From positions 1-45,044 of the forward strand of contig CAMEWO010000017.1 of the NCBI GenBank assembly GCA_945946665.1: 45,044 bases of DNA. The letters are read 5' to 3'. This document shows positions 18,857 to 28,517 of this stretch, one piece after another. Below the pieces are notes generated by a model. It saw only the letters and a list, made by a program, of their open reading frames with translations, made no database searches and had not been told where the DNA came from. The number at the start of each line of letters is the position of its first letter. Position 1 is the stretch's first letter. A program made the translations under genes and the position numbers. The stretch comes from an uncultured Eubacterium sp. GTDB taxonomy: Bacteria > Bacillota > Clostridia > Lachnospirales > Lachnospiraceae.

Positions 18857-19576
18857 ATGAAAGCATTTGCGGCTACAGATGTAGGCAAAGTAAGAAAAGT
18901 AAATCAGGATTGTGTATTTAGTTCTACCGTACCGGTAGGCTGTCTTCCTAATCTGTTCATAGTGGCAGATGGGATGGGAGGACACAAGGCTGGAGATATA
19001 GCTTCAAGGCTTACTGTTGACAGTGTGGTTGATAAACTGTCTAAGGTTAACAGTAAGGATTACATATCTGTTATTACTGATACCATAATTAAAGTTAATA
19101 AAGAAGTAATTGACAAGGCGGCGGAGTCACAGGATTATGAAGGTATGGGAACAACTCTTGTTGTGGCTACAGTATTTGAGAATATACTAAAGGTGGCCAA
19201 TGTGGGTGACAGCCGTTTATATGTTATTGGAGAGGATATAATTCAGATAACCAGGGACCATTCTCTGGTTGAAGAGATGGTTACCAATGGACAGCTTGCC
19301 AGGGCGGATGCCAGGGTTGATAAGCGCAAGAATATAATAACACGAGCCATCGGAGGGGAGTCGAAAGTTGAAGCAGAGATGTTCTCTGTGGAATTGAAAC
19401 CAAAAGATAAGATACTGATGTGCTCAGATGGTTTATCTAATATGGTTGATGATACAGAGATTCTTGAGATTATTAACCGGGAGCCCGATATTGAAAAGGC
19501 TGCCAGAATGTTAATTGATGCCGCTAATGAGAATGGTGGCAAGGATAACATATCCGTTGTGATTGTAGAACAGTGA
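18857..19576 (+). CDS. prpC: PP2C-type protein serine/threonine phosphatase (Stp/PrpC)
   Basis: 239 residues, single PP2C domain. Mn/Mg-dependent phosphatase that reverses PASTA kinase signalling. Metal-site motifs: NQD near the N-terminus, VADGMGGHKAGD, NVGDSRLY, CSDGLSNMV and GGKDNISVV. TTTGGAGGA runs straight into two consecutive ATGs (18854 and 18857); the second leaves a more normal spacing, so I use it, with one residue of uncertainty. It is followed by its partner kinase, the conserved prpC-prkC-rsgA-rpe order of Bacillota. Confidence 0.95.
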   Translation: MKAFAATDVGKVRKVNQDCVFSSTVPVGCLPNLFIVADGMGGHKAGDIASRLTVDSVVDKLSKVNSKDYISVITDTIIKVNKEVIDKAAESQDYEGMGTTLVVATVFENILKVANVGDSRLYVIGEDIIQITRDHSLVEEMVTNGQLARADARVDKRKNIITRAIGGESKVEAEMFSVELKPKDKILMCSDGLSNMVDDTEILEIINREPDIEKAARMLIDAANENGGKDNISVVIVEQ

Positions 19577-19610
19577 CAATATGTTTTCATAGGTTGAAAG
19601 GGTTATATTT

Positions 19611-21602
19611 ATGTTAAGAAAAGGAATGTTTTTGGCAGACAGATATGAGATAATAGAGCAGATTGGCACTGGGGGCATGTCTGACGTATATAAGGCAAAA
19701 TGTCACAAGCTTAATAGATATGTGGCAATTAAAGTATTAAAGAAAGAATTCAGTGAAGATAAGACATTTGTATCTAAATTCCGTGCAGAGGCTCAGTCTG
19801 CTGCGGGTCTTACACATCCTAACATTGTTAACGTATATGATGTTGGTGATGAGGATGGAATATATTATATTGTAATGGAACTTGTAGAGGGAATAACTCT
19901 TAAGAAGTACATTGAGAAGAGAGGACGTATTCCATACAGGGAGGCTGTAAGCATTGCAATCCAGGTTGCCAAGGGTATGGAGGCAGCCCACAGCCATCAT
20001 ATTATTCACAGAGATATTAAACCACAGAATATAATTATATCTAAAGATGGTAAGGTTAAGGTTACTGATTTTGGTATTGCAAAGGTAGCTTCATCAAGTA
20101 CCATCAATTCTTCTGCTGCGATGGGCTCTGTTCACTATATCAGTCCTGAACAGGCGAGAGGCGGATATTCAGATGAGAAGAGTGATATATACTCTTTTGG
20201 TATAACATTGTTTGAAATGGTAACAGGAACAGTTCCTTTTGATGGGGATTCTACGGTATCTGTTGCTGTACAGCATATACAGGATGATATTCCAGCTCCA
20301 TCAACTATTGTGGATGATATCCCGGTATGTATGGATAAGATTATACTTAAGTGTGCCCAGAAGAAGACAGAACGAAGATATCAGAATGTATCAGAGCTTC
20401 TGACAGACCTTAAGAAGGCACTTGTAATTCCTGATGAAGATTTTGTTACAATGACTCCGGCATATGCCAGCGAAGTAAAGGAGGAAGTTCCTCAGCAGCT
20501 TGATGTACAGGAAGTTCCTGGAAGTGTTGAGGAGAAGAAGATGGTTAAGCCGGTTCCACCTGTGAAGCAGGATGAAATTGAAAGGAAGGCTGAACAAAAG
20601 GTGGATGATGAACTGGACCGTATACTTCTTGATGATGAAGAAACATCAAGAAAGAAGCCAGCCAGAAAGCACTTTGATGATGATTTAGATGATGACTTCG
20701 ATGATGACTATGATGATATAGATGACGAGGGCAATGATAAGCTGGATAAGGCTATTATGTTCATCGGAATTGGTATAGTTACACTTATTGTTGTGATAAC
20801 AGTGGTTGTGGCTGTTAAACTTTTTGCAGGGGGCGGATTTGAAAGTACACAGGAGGAGGAGACTACATCTTCCGTTGCAGCAACAACTGTTGCAGAAAAT
20901 CCAGAGGATAAGGATAAGGTGGTAGTGCCAAGCCTTGTTGGAAAGACAGAAGAGGAAGCTAAGAGTGCACTTAACTCAATAGGTCTTGGGTATAAGGCAG
21001 TTAAACAGTCTTCATCGACTATCCCGGAGGGTAAGATTATATCTCAGGGAACAACTGCTGGAACAAAGGTTGCAAAGAATTCGACTATTACATTGTCAAT
21101 CAGCTCAGGTCCTGAAAGTTCCCTTGTACCTAATGTTGTGGGGATTGACCAGGTGGAGGCAGCTAATGCCCTTGAATCAGCAGGATTCATGGTTACAGTT
21201 AAGAAAGCAAACAGTGACACAGTTGAAGAGGGTAAGGTTATCAGCCAGACTCCAACAGCACAGAGCAATTCAGCACCTGGAACTACAGTTATTATTACTG
21301 TAAGTGAGGGCAAGGCAGCGTCTAAATCTGTCACAGTTCCTAATGTAGTGGGACTTACAGAAAAAGAGGCAAAAGCAAAGTTAGAAGAACTTGGACTGGT
21401 GTGCGAAGTTAAGTATCAGTCATCTGCAACTAATGTTAAAGAGGGCAATGTATTTGGACAGTCTATTAAGGCTGGAGAAAAAGTTACCACAGGAAAGACT
21501 GTTACGATTAATGTCAAGAAGAGTAATACTACATCTGGGACAACAGCTGCCACTAAGTCAACCACATCTGCTTCCGATGCAACAACTAAAGCAAATGATT
21601 AA
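19611..21602 (+). CDS. prkC: PASTA-domain serine/threonine kinase (PrkC/PknB)
   Basis: 663 residues. Cytoplasmic Hanks-type kinase (about 10-270) with GTGGMSDVYKA, the active-site HRDIKPQN (D135) and DFGIAK; then a juxtamembrane part of about 115 residues ending in a strikingly acidic run (DDDLDDDFDDDYDDIDDE, near 355-375); one transmembrane helix (about 382-403); three extracellular PASTA domains (about 430-497, 500-568, 570-637) that bind muropeptides or lipid II; and a Thr/Ser/Ala-rich tail. It controls cell wall synthesis, division and in spores germination. Follows prpC by 34 bases, with AAAGGG as ribosome site. Confidence 0.96.
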   Translation: MLRKGMFLADRYEIIEQIGTGGMSDVYKAKCHKLNRYVAIKVLKKEFSEDKTFVSKFRAEAQSAAGLTHPNIVNVYDVGDEDGIYYIVMELVEGITLKKYIEKRGRIPYREAVSIAIQVAKGMEAAHSHHIIHRDIKPQNIIISKDGKVKVTDFGIAKVASSSTINSSAAMGSVHYISPEQARGGYSDEKSDIYSFGITLFEMVTGTVPFDGDSTVSVAVQHIQDDIPAPSTIVDDIPVCMDKIILKCAQKKTERRYQNVSELLTDLKKALVIPDEDFVTMTPAYASEVKEEVPQQLDVQEVPGSVEEKKMVKPVPPVKQDEIERKAEQKVDDELDRILLDDEETSRKKPARKHFDDDLDDDFDDDYDDIDDEGNDKLDKAIMFIGIGIVTLIVVITVVVAVKLFAGGGFESTQEEETTSSVAATTVAENPEDKDKVVVPSLVGKTEEEAKSALNSIGLGYKAVKQSSSTIPEGKIISQGTTAGTKVAKNSTITLSISSGPESSLVPNVVGIDQVEAANALESAGFMVTVKKANSDTVEEGKVISQTPTAQSNSAPGTTVIITVSEGKAASKSVTVPNVVGLTEKEAKAKLEELGLVCEVKYQSSATNVKEGNVFGQSIKAGEKVTTGKTVTINVKKSNTTSGTTAATKSTTSASDATTKAND

Positions 21603-21623
21603 ACGAACAGGTGTGATTTGAAT

Positions 21624-22502
21624 ATGAATCAGGGAAAGATTATCAAGGGAATTGCAGGTTTTTATTATGTTCATGTCGATTCCCTTGGAGTATATGAGTG
21701 CAAGGCAAAGGGAATATTCAGAAAGCAGGATATTAAGCCTCTTGTTGGGGATAATGTTATAATAGAGGTACTGGATGAAGACAACAGAATTGGAAACATC
21801 ACTGAAATTCTTCCAAGAACAAGTGAATTAATAAGACCAGCAGCAGCTAATGTTGACCAGGCTCTTGTTATATTTGCCATAACTAATCCGGAACCTAATT
21901 TTAATCTCTTAGACCGCTTTCTTGTGATGATGGATTACCAGAATCTTCCTACTGTAATTCTTTTCAATAAGGAAGATCTGGCAGATGATTCTGAAAAAGA
22001 AAGGGTAAAAAACATATACAGAGATTGTGGATGTACATTGCTGTTTGCAAGCGCTGCCAAGGAACAGGGACTGTCTGAGGTCAGGGAAATTCTAATGGGA
22101 AAAACCACTATTCTGGCAGGTCCATCCGGGGTGGGTAAATCCTCTCTTACGAATTATCTTATGCAGAAATCAACTATGGAGACAGGTGATGTAAGCAGGA
22201 TAGGACGTGGAAGACATACTACAAGACATTCAGAAATCTTTTGTATGGAAAAAGATTCATATATATGTGATTCACCAGGATTTACATCTCTAATGCTTCC
22301 AGATATAGAGGCAGGCGAATTAAGGTATTATTATCCTGAATTTGCCCGGTATGAGGGAAAGTGCAGATTTAATGGATGTGTCCATGCCAATGAACCGGAT
22401 TGTGCTGTTAAATCAGCAGTTGAGGAAGGAATTATAAGCAGGGAAAGATATGACAGTTACCTATGCATGTATGATGAGTTAAAAAGAAAGGTCAGATTTT
22501 AA
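21624..22502 (+). CDS. rsgA: Ribosome small subunit GTPase RsgA
   Basis: 292 residues. GTPase assisting late 30S maturation. N-terminal OB fold, then a circularly permuted G domain: NKED (G4) comes before GPSGVGKSSL (G1) and DSPGF (G3). C-terminal zinc knuckle CRFNGCVHANEPDC. ATG 21624 with AGGTGTG upstream is preferred over TTG 21618, which is six bases closer and lies in the spacer. It ends two bases before the rpe start. Confidence 0.95.
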   Translation: MNQGKIIKGIAGFYYVHVDSLGVYECKAKGIFRKQDIKPLVGDNVIIEVLDEDNRIGNITEILPRTSELIRPAAANVDQALVIFAITNPEPNFNLLDRFLVMMDYQNLPTVILFNKEDLADDSEKERVKNIYRDCGCTLLFASAAKEQGLSEVREILMGKTTILAGPSGVGKSSLTNYLMQKSTMETGDVSRIGRGRHTTRHSEIFCMEKDSYICDSPGFTSLMLPDIEAGELRYYYPEFARYEGKCRFNGCVHANEPDCAVKSAVEEGIISRERYDSYLCMYDELKRKVRF

Positions 22503-22504
22503 CA

Positions 22505-23161
22505 ATGAATATTTTGTCACCTTCAATTCTGTCAGCGGATTTTGCCAGGTTGGGAGAAGATATTAAGAAAATTGATGAGGCGGGAGCAGAGTACATCCAT
22601 GTTGATGTGATGGATGGATTGTTTGTTCCAAGCATATCTTTTGGTATGCCTGTAATTAAGTCAATCAGAAAAGTAACAGGCAAGGTATTTGATGTTCATC
22701 TTATGATTAATGAGCCAATAAGATATATTGATGAATTTGTCAAGGCAGGGGCAGACATTATAACAGTCCATGTTGAGGCATGTTCTGATGTGGTTGCCAC
22801 TATTGAGAAGATTAAAGCTTCAGGTGTTAAAGCAGGTATAACACTTAATCCTGACACGCCAGTATCGGCCATCAGTCCTTATCTGGATATGGTTGATATG
22901 GTGCTTGTGATGAGTGTTAATCCAGGCTTTGGAGGACAGAAGTTTATTGTTTCATCTATCGATAAGCTTAAGGAAGTAAAAAAACTTAAGAATGATTCGG
23001 GACTTGGCTTTGACATTGAAGTTGATGGAGGGATTAATGTGGATAATCTTCCATCAGTGCTTGAAGCAGGAGCTAATGTTATAGTGGCTGGTTCAGCCAT
23101 TTTTTCTGGTGACCCAGCCGCTAATGTGTCTAATTTTAAGGGCGTTATGAGTGTGTTCTGA
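22505..23161 (+). CDS. rpe: Ribulose-phosphate 3-epimerase
   Basis: 218 residues, a TIM-barrel enzyme interconverting ribulose 5-phosphate and xylulose 5-phosphate in the pentose phosphate pathway. Motifs: LSADFARLGED, HVDVMDGLFVP, DVHLMI, VMSVNPGFGGQKF and DGGIN with the catalytic Asp and metal His set in place. It follows rsgA by two bases with only a weak ribosome site (AAAGGTCAG), suggesting translational coupling. Confidence 0.96.
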   Translation: MNILSPSILSADFARLGEDIKKIDEAGAEYIHVDVMDGLFVPSISFGMPVIKSIRKVTGKVFDVHLMINEPIRYIDEFVKAGADIITVHVEACSDVVATIEKIKASGVKAGITLNPDTPVSAISPYLDMVDMVLVMSVNPGFGGQKFIVSSIDKLKEVKKLKNDSGLGFDIEVDGGINVDNLPSVLEAGANVIVAGSAIFSGDPAANVSNFKGVMSVF

Positions 23162-23233
23162 TAAGAACATGTTTATATATTACAGCATTTGCAGATGCAT
23201 TTTCTAAAAATAAGATGAGGAGAAATAAAATTC

Positions 23234-24331
23234 ATGAAACTAGGAATCGTTGGCCTTCCTAATGTAGGAAAAAGTACTTTATTTAATTCGCTTACTAAGG
23301 CAGGAGCGGAGTCTGCTAATTATCCTTTCTGTACAATTGACCCTAATGTGGGCGTTGTTGCAGTACCGGATGACAGACTTAACAAGCTGGCTGCTTTATA
23401 TAATTCAGCAAAGATAACTCCTGCAGTTATTGAATTTGTTGATATTGCCGGATTGGTTAAGGGAGCATCAAAGGGAGAGGGACTTGGTAACCAGTTCCTT
23501 GCTAATATCAGGGAGGTTGATGCTATTGTCCATGTGGTAAGATGCTTTGAAGATTCTAATATAGTCCATGTGGAGGGCTCTATTGACCCGTTAAGAGACA
23601 TTGAGACCATTAACCTTGAACTTATATTCTCTGATATGGAAGTTTTGGAGAGAAGACTTGGCAAGCAGAAGAAAGCGGCCTATAACAACAAGGATATAGC
23701 TAAGGAAGTTGATTTTATCGAGAGATTGATTGCTTTCCTTGAGGCTGGTAATCTTGCAAAGAATTTTGAACTGGCAGATGAGGATGAGGAGGCATATATT
23801 AAGGAATATAACCTTCTTACATCAAAGCCTGTAATATTTGCAGCCAATGTTGCTGAGGATGATCTGGCAGATGACGGGGCTAATAATAAGTATGTAAAAG
23901 CAGTAAGGGAGTTTGCTGATAAGGAAAACTGTGGCGCATTCGTAATATGTGCCCAGATAGAGCAGGAAATTTCTGAACTGGATGATGATGAGAAAAAGAT
24001 GTTCCTTGAGGACCTTGGGATAAGCTCTTCTGGCCTTGATAAACTTATAGCTGCAAGTTATTCTCTTCTTGGACTTATAAGTTATCTTACAGCCGGCGAG
24101 ACAGAGACAAGAGCGTGGACAATTACTAAGGGAACTAAGGCTCCACAGGCAGCAGGAAAGATTCATAGTGATTTCGAGCGTGGCTTTATTAAGGCAGAGG
24201 TTGTGTATTATCAGGATCTTCTGGACTGCGGTTCATACAATGCTGCAAAGGAAAAAGGTCTTGTACGTATGGAGGGAAAGGATTATATTGTTAAAGATGG
24301 AGATGTAATTCTTTTCAGATTCAATGTATAG
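23234..24331 (+). CDS. ychF: YchF/OLA1-type ATPase
   Basis: 365 residues, the usual length. Obg-related P-loop protein that prefers ATP. G1 GLPNVGKST at the N-terminus, DIAGLVKGASKGEGLGNQFLA as G3, FAANVAEDD as the altered G4, a coiled-coil insertion (about 130-195) and the C-terminal TGS domain with KGTKAPQAAGKIHSDFERGFI. Family role lies in translation and oxidative stress response. AGGAGA precedes ATG 23234; last gene of the run, before a strong terminator. Confidence 0.96.
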   Translation: MKLGIVGLPNVGKSTLFNSLTKAGAESANYPFCTIDPNVGVVAVPDDRLNKLAALYNSAKITPAVIEFVDIAGLVKGASKGEGLGNQFLANIREVDAIVHVVRCFEDSNIVHVEGSIDPLRDIETINLELIFSDMEVLERRLGKQKKAAYNNKDIAKEVDFIERLIAFLEAGNLAKNFELADEDEEAYIKEYNLLTSKPVIFAANVAEDDLADDGANNKYVKAVREFADKENCGAFVICAQIEQEISELDDDEKKMFLEDLGISSSGLDKLIAASYSLLGLISYLTAGETETRAWTITKGTKAPQAAGKIHSDFERGFIKAEVVYYQDLLDCGSYNAAKEKGLVRMEGKDYIVKDGDVILFRFNV

Positions 24332-24411
24332 TACATATATCTATTAATTAAAAATAGATTAAACTACATATTGTACTTATTTTAAAATGAAATACTACAT
24401 CGTGTATATTT

Positions 24412-24454
24412 AGGCGAAAGCTAGATGAAATCTGGCTTTTGCCTAATTTTTTTT
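24412..24454 (+). terminator. Strong intrinsic terminator after ychF
   Basis: 15-bp stem (24412-24426 with 24430-24444, two G-U wobbles), GAA loop, then AATTTTTTTTTT. It closes the fhs-ychF run and insulates the dcw promoter that begins about a dozen bases later. Confidence 0.93.
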
Positions 24455-24465
24455 GCAAAAAAGGG

Positions 24466-24541
24466 TTGAAATTTATATGAAATAAGTATAAAATTGACAC
24501 TAAAGTGGTGGAAAGTGGTAGAGAATGGTTTAAAGTGGTAG
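24466..24541 (+). promoter_or_regulatory. dcw promoter with four MraZ boxes
   Basis: Four TGGT units at 24506, 24516, 24526 and 24536, exactly 10 bases apart; three share AAAGTGGT and the third is AGAATGGT. Tandem TGG(T/G) repeats with 10-bp period upstream of mraZ are the known MraZ operator. Candidate core promoters: TTGAAA (24466-24471) with TATAAA (24487-24492) at a short 15-base spacing, or TTGACA (24494-24499) directly abutting the repeats. In either case bound MraZ octamer would cover the start region and repress the cluster. Confidence 0.9.
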
Positions 24542-24557
24542 ATGGAGGACGATTTTT

Positions 24558-24995
24558 ATGTTTATGGGAGAATACAATCACACCATTGACCCAAAAGGTC
24601 GTCTCATAATACCAGCAAAATTCCGCGAGGCGTTGGGAGACGAATTCGTGGTTACCAAAGGCCTGGATGGATGCCTTTTTGTGTATGCCAACACAGAATG
24701 GAACAACTTCGAGGAGAAGTTAAGAACCTTACCACTTACCAACAAGAACGCCAGACAATTTACCCGTTTCTTCCTGGCTGGAGCAGCAGCCTGTGAGGTA
24801 GATAAACAGGGAAGAATACTTATACCACAGGTCTTAAGGGAATTCGCAAAACTTGAAAAGGATGTGGTTTTGGTTGGAGTTGCAAGCAGAATTGAAATCT
24901 GGAGTAAAGAAGTTTGGGAAGAGTCAATTAGCACCTACGATACTGATATGGATGAAGTTGCTGAGAACATGGAAAACCTGGGATTTAGTATCTAG
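24558..24995 (+). CDS. mraZ: Transcriptional regulator MraZ
   Basis: 145 residues with two AbrB-like MraZ half-domains: [14 protein letters not shown] (first) and [16 protein letters not shown] (second). Forms a ring that binds the tandem repeats just upstream and represses its own operon. ATG 24558 is preceded by GGAGG nine bases upstream. Followed by rsmH after 16 bases, the standard order. Confidence 0.97.
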   Translation: MFMGEYNHTIDPKGRLIIPAKFREALGDEFVVTKGLDGCLFVYANTEWNNFEEKLRTLPLTNKNARQFTRFFLAGAAACEVDKQGRILIPQVLREFAKLEKDVVLVGVASRIEIWSKEVWEESISTYDTDMDEVAENMENLGFSI

Positions 24996-25011
24996 ATAGA
25001 GGAAGAGGGAT

Positions 25012-25947
25012 ATGCAGTTTAATCACAAATCAGTTTTACTTAAGGAGACAATTGATAATCTTAACATTAATCCGGATGGAATATATGTTGATGGGACACT
25101 TGGTGGAGGCGGTCATTCATATGAAATCGCTAAACGCCTTAGTGAAAATGGAAAACTGATAGGTATTGACCAGGATGAGGATGCAATCAAAGCAGCATCT
25201 GAGAGATTAAAAGAGTTTGGCTCTAAAGTAACTATTGTAAGGAATAACTATTGCAATATGAATCTGGTTCTTGATGAACTGGGGATTACCGGAGTTGACG
25301 GAATAATACTTGACCTGGGAGTTTCTTCATATCAGCTGGATACAGCAGAGCGTGGATTTACATACAAAGAGGATGCTCCTCTTGATATGAGAATGGACCA
25401 GAGACAGAAGCTGACAGCAAAGGATATTGTTAATAATTACAGTGAATTTGATTTGTACAGAATCATAAGAGATTATGGAGAAGATAAATTTGCAAAGAAT
25501 ATTGCAAAACATATTGTTGCAGCAAGACAGAATGAAGAGATAGTTTCCACATTACAGCTTGGTGAGATTATTAAAGGAGCAATTCCCATGAAGTGCAGAG
25601 CAGTGGGTGGACATCCTGCCAAGAAAACATTTCAGGCAATAAGAATTGAGCTTAATCATGAACTTGAAGTGCTGGAGAATTCAGTAGACATGATGATTGA
25701 CAGGCTGAACAGTAAAGGAAGGATATGCATTATCACTTTCCATTCTCTCGAGGATAGAATTGTTAAAACCAGATTTAAGAATAATGAAAACCCTTGTACA
25801 TGCCCTCCGGACTTCCCGGTATGCGTATGTGGAAAGGCTTCCAGAGGAAAAGTGGTAACAAGGAAGCCGATTCTTCCATCGGAGGAAGAACTGGAAGAAA
25901 ACAAGAGATCAAAAAGCTCTAAGTTAAGAGTTTTCGAAAAAATATAA
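25012..25947 (+). CDS. rsmH: 16S rRNA (cytosine-1402-N4)-methyltransferase RsmH
   Basis: 311 residues. SAM-dependent methyltransferase of 16S C1402. SAM motif [10 protein letters not shown], followed by [10 protein letters not shown], and [16 protein letters not shown] near the C-terminus, all characteristic of MraW/RsmH. The helical insertion domain is present (about 110-210). Second gene of the dcw cluster; AGAGGGAT precedes the ATG. Confidence 0.97.
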   Translation: MQFNHKSVLLKETIDNLNINPDGIYVDGTLGGGGHSYEIAKRLSENGKLIGIDQDEDAIKAASERLKEFGSKVTIVRNNYCNMNLVLDELGITGVDGIILDLGVSSYQLDTAERGFTYKEDAPLDMRMDQRQKLTAKDIVNNYSEFDLYRIIRDYGEDKFAKNIAKHIVAARQNEEIVSTLQLGEIIKGAIPMKCRAVGGHPAKKTFQAIRIELNHELEVLENSVDMMIDRLNSKGRICIITFHSLEDRIVKTRFKNNENPCTCPPDFPVCVCGKASRGKVVTRKPILPSEEELEENKRSKSSKLRVFEKI

Positions 25948-25965
25948 TTACAGGAGGCGCCAAGG

Positions 25966-26487
25966 ATGGCAAGCAGCATTGATTTTAATAAGGCCATGAT
26001 GACAAAGAATCTTAATCCATACGTATATGGAAGTGCAGTACAGCAGCCTGTACAGGCCCCAGAGAAGAAACCTGTAAAAAAGGTATCTGCTCCTGAACGT
26101 GTGAGAATTGAAGAGGAAGAAGATTTACAGGAGAGACGTAATAATAAAAAAATCCGTAGAGCAAATAGAATTAACTTCTTGTATACACTTGGCGTATCTG
26201 CTATAGTTGTTACAATATTTGTTATGTGCATACAGTATCTTAATATCCAGTCATCAGTGCAGGGGAACCAGGCTGCTGTAACACAGCTTCAGTCACAGCT
26301 TAATGAGCTTACTAACGAAAACCAGGAAAGAGAAGTTGAGATTAATACAAGTATTGATTATGAACTTATCTATGATACTGCAGTTAATGAGCTGGGAATG
26401 ATTTATCCAGACAGAGACCAGGTAATTACATATGACTCTGTTGTCAGCGAATATGTTAAGCAGTATAAGAATATTCCTGTTCGTTAA
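25966..26487 (+). CDS. ftsL: FtsL/DivIC-like division protein
   Basis: 173 residues, single pass. A cytoplasmic N-terminus of about 70 residues rich in Pro, Lys and Glu (EKKPVKK, EEEEDLQERRNNKKIRR) is followed by a membrane helix (about 72-92) and an extracellular heptad-like coiled coil (about 93-128, rich in Gln, Leu and Asn). This is the FtsL topology, and position between rsmH and a class B PBP fits FtsL, which bridges FtsQ/DivIB and FtsW-PBP in the divisome. Sequence conservation in this family is low, so the symbol rests on topology and context. GGAGG precedes ATG 25966. Confidence 0.85.
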   Translation: MASSIDFNKAMMTKNLNPYVYGSAVQQPVQAPEKKPVKKVSAPERVRIEEEEDLQERRNNKKIRRANRINFLYTLGVSAIVVTIFVMCIQYLNIQSSVQGNQAAVTQLQSQLNELTNENQEREVEINTSIDYELIYDTAVNELGMIYPDRDQVITYDSVVSEYVKQYKNIPVR

Positions 26488-26524
26488 TCTGCAGGCTGTA
26501 GAATATGCGGCGCGAGGATAAGTG

Positions 26525-28408
26525 ATGAATAAAGAAGAGTTAAGACAAAGAAAAATACGAGAGAAAAAAGCAATGCTTAGAGTAACACAGAAAAGGGTAG
26601 GCGTTGCTTTTTTTATTATTGTTGGATTTCTGTTGTTTATAATCGGTAAGATAATATATATACATTATGATTCAGGTGAGGCTTATTCTAAAATAGTTCT
26701 GGATCACCAGTCATATTCTTCAATGACCATTCCTTATAAGAGGGGACAGATTCTTGACAAGAACGGGACTATTCTTGCATACAGTGAGAAGGTATATAAT
26801 CTGATTCTGGACTGCAAGGTGGTTCTTTCAGACAGCGGTTACAAAGACCCTACGTTGAATGCATTGGTGAAATGTTTTGAGCTTGACAGGACTTCCCTGG
26901 AAACTACACTTGCGACAAAACCAAACAGCAGGTATGAAAAGCTTATAAAGGAACTTACACAGGAACAGATTAAAGAATTTCAGGATATGGCTGCTGATAC
27001 TAAGAATAACCCTAATATTAAGGGGGTGTGGTTTGAGGACAGCTATGTAAGAAAATATCCTTTTGATACCCTTGCCTGTGATGTAATTGGATTTGCCAGT
27101 GCTGTTAATGGAGGAGAACTGGGACTTGAAAATTACTATAATGATGAACTCTCAGGAACAGATGGCATGACTTACCAGTATGTTGGAGAGAATCTTGAAA
27201 TCCAGAATAACGAGAAGAAAGCAGTAGATGGACATAACATAGTAACTACAATTGACTATAAGGTTCAGTCAATCATTGAAGAGAAGGTGGAAGAACTTAA
27301 TGCGGAACGACCATCGAAATCTACAGGAGTAATCGCTATGAATCCGAATACTGGAGAGATTCTGGCAATGGTGAACTATCCATATTTCAATCTGAATAAT
27401 CCAAGAGATTTGACTGGGTTGTACACTCAGGAAGAATTAAGCGGAATGTCAGATCTGGATATGACTAATGCAATGTATGCACTGTGGAATAATTTCTGCG
27501 TGTCCAACATATATGAGCCAGGTTCTACATTTAAGGTGTTTACTGAGGCAGAGGCATTAGAAGAAGGCGTTACATATGATGGTGATACATTTATGTGTAA
27601 TGGTTCAGAGCAGGTTGGTGGAGAGACTATTAAGTGCCATGTTGCCAACAAACAGGGAAGCCATGGGCTTATTACGCTGGAAGATGCCCTTGGACAGTCA
27701 TGTAATCCTGCAATGATACAGCTTTCAGCAAGGTTGGGTGGCAAGAAGATGGCGGCATACCAGATTCAGCTGGGATTTGGCAGCAAGACAGGAATTGACC
27801 TTCCAGGTGAGGAAGCAGGTCTTTTAAAAAGCTCAGATATGACCGCTCTGGATGCTGCATGTAACGCTTTCGGACAGAATCTTAATGTGAATATGGTGCA
27901 GATGGCAGCAGCATTTTCTTCAGTTGTCAACGGAGGCAACTATTATCAGCCTCATATTGTAAAGAGAATTGAGAAAAGCACAGGAGAAGTGGTTAAGAAT
28001 ATTGAACCAACTCTTGTGAGATATACTGTTACTAAGAAGACATCAGAACTTATGAGAAAATATCTGAAAAATGCAGTAGATAACGGACTTGTTAAGAAAG
28101 CCGGAGTTACAGGTTATTCCATTGGCGGTAAGACGGGAACAGCCCAGAAGCTGCCTAGAAGTGAGAACAAATGGGTAGTTTCTTATATTGGCTGTGCACC
28201 AATGGACAATCCGCAGGTAGTGCTGTATGTTGTAATTGACGAACCATATCAGACTAATGGAACCGGAGGTACAACCAATGATGCGTTGAACCTCACAAAG
28301 AGTATATATGAAGAGATTCTGCCATACCAGAATATTTATAAGGATTTGTCAGACGAGGAAAAGGATACATCAGACAGTCCGGTAGAGTCTACGGTAGTGA
28401 GTCCATAA
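26525..28408 (+). CDS. Class B penicillin-binding protein (FtsI/SpoVD-type transpeptidase)
   Basis: 627 residues. N-terminal membrane anchor (about 28-48), PBP dimerisation domain (starts RGQILDKNG), and transpeptidase domain with S334-xx-K337 (GSTFKVF), S392-C-N394 and K536-T-G (KTGTAQ). No PASTA domains. It crosslinks septal or spore-cortex peptidoglycan together with a SEDS protein; FtsW is encoded downstream. ATG 26525 is used; the GTG directly before it belongs to the spacer after CGAGGATAAGT. Likely the division PBP; a SpoVD role cannot be excluded because two paralogues are adjacent. Confidence 0.93.
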   Translation: MNKEELRQRKIREKKAMLRVTQKRVGVAFFIIVGFLLFIIGKIIYIHYDSGEAYSKIVLDHQSYSSMTIPYKRGQILDKNGTILAYSEKVYNLILDCKVVLSDSGYKDPTLNALVKCFELDRTSLETTLATKPNSRYEKLIKELTQEQIKEFQDMAADTKNNPNIKGVWFEDSYVRKYPFDTLACDVIGFASAVNGGELGLENYYNDELSGTDGMTYQYVGENLEIQNNEKKAVDGHNIVTTIDYKVQSIIEEKVEELNAERPSKSTGVIAMNPNTGEILAMVNYPYFNLNNPRDLTGLYTQEELSGMSDLDMTNAMYALWNNFCVSNIYEPGSTFKVFTEAEALEEGVTYDGDTFMCNGSEQVGGETIKCHVANKQGSHGLITLEDALGQSCNPAMIQLSARLGGKKMAAYQIQLGFGSKTGIDLPGEEAGLLKSSDMTALDAACNAFGQNLNVNMVQMAAAFSSVVNGGNYYQPHIVKRIEKSTGEVVKNIEPTLVRYTVTKKTSELMRKYLKNAVDNGLVKKAGVTGYSIGGKTGTAQKLPRSENKWVVSYIGCAPMDNPQVVLYVVIDEPYQTNGTGGTTNDALNLTKSIYEEILPYQNIYKDLSDEEKDTSDSPVESTVVSP

Positions 28409-28415
28409 ATTAACG

Positions 28416-28517
28416 CCATTCAGAGGTGCATTTTTAACATAGTGAATGGAATTAATAATGAATAACACCGGCAGTCAGCTAATAATATATTATAATCAGC
28501 TGACTGCCGGGATTTTT
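28416..28517 (+). promoter_or_regulatory. Two-hairpin leader between the tandem PBP genes
   Basis: Hairpin 1: CCATTCA (28416-28422) with TGAATGG (28443-28449). Hairpin 2: a perfect 13-bp stem CCGGCAGTCAGCT (28468-28480) with AGCTGACTGCCGG (28498-28510), whose AT loop contains the self-complementary ATAATATATTAT. It is followed by GATTTTT and then ATG 28518. Hairpin 2 looks like an intrinsic terminator with a short T run, and part of its 3' arm is also the weak ribosome site GGGA of the next gene. It could terminate, attenuate or hide the start. Confidence 0.75.

Noticed and set aside
25656-26231. 191-codon minus-strand open frame across rsmH and ftsL
   Set aside because: Composition (Ser/Leu/Ile runs) is what a reverse complement of these genes gives; it spans two real genes with family matches.
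28446-28517. N-terminal extension of the second PBP
   Set aside because: The 24 codons run through a perfect hairpin, lack a ribosome site and precede a complete membrane anchor.
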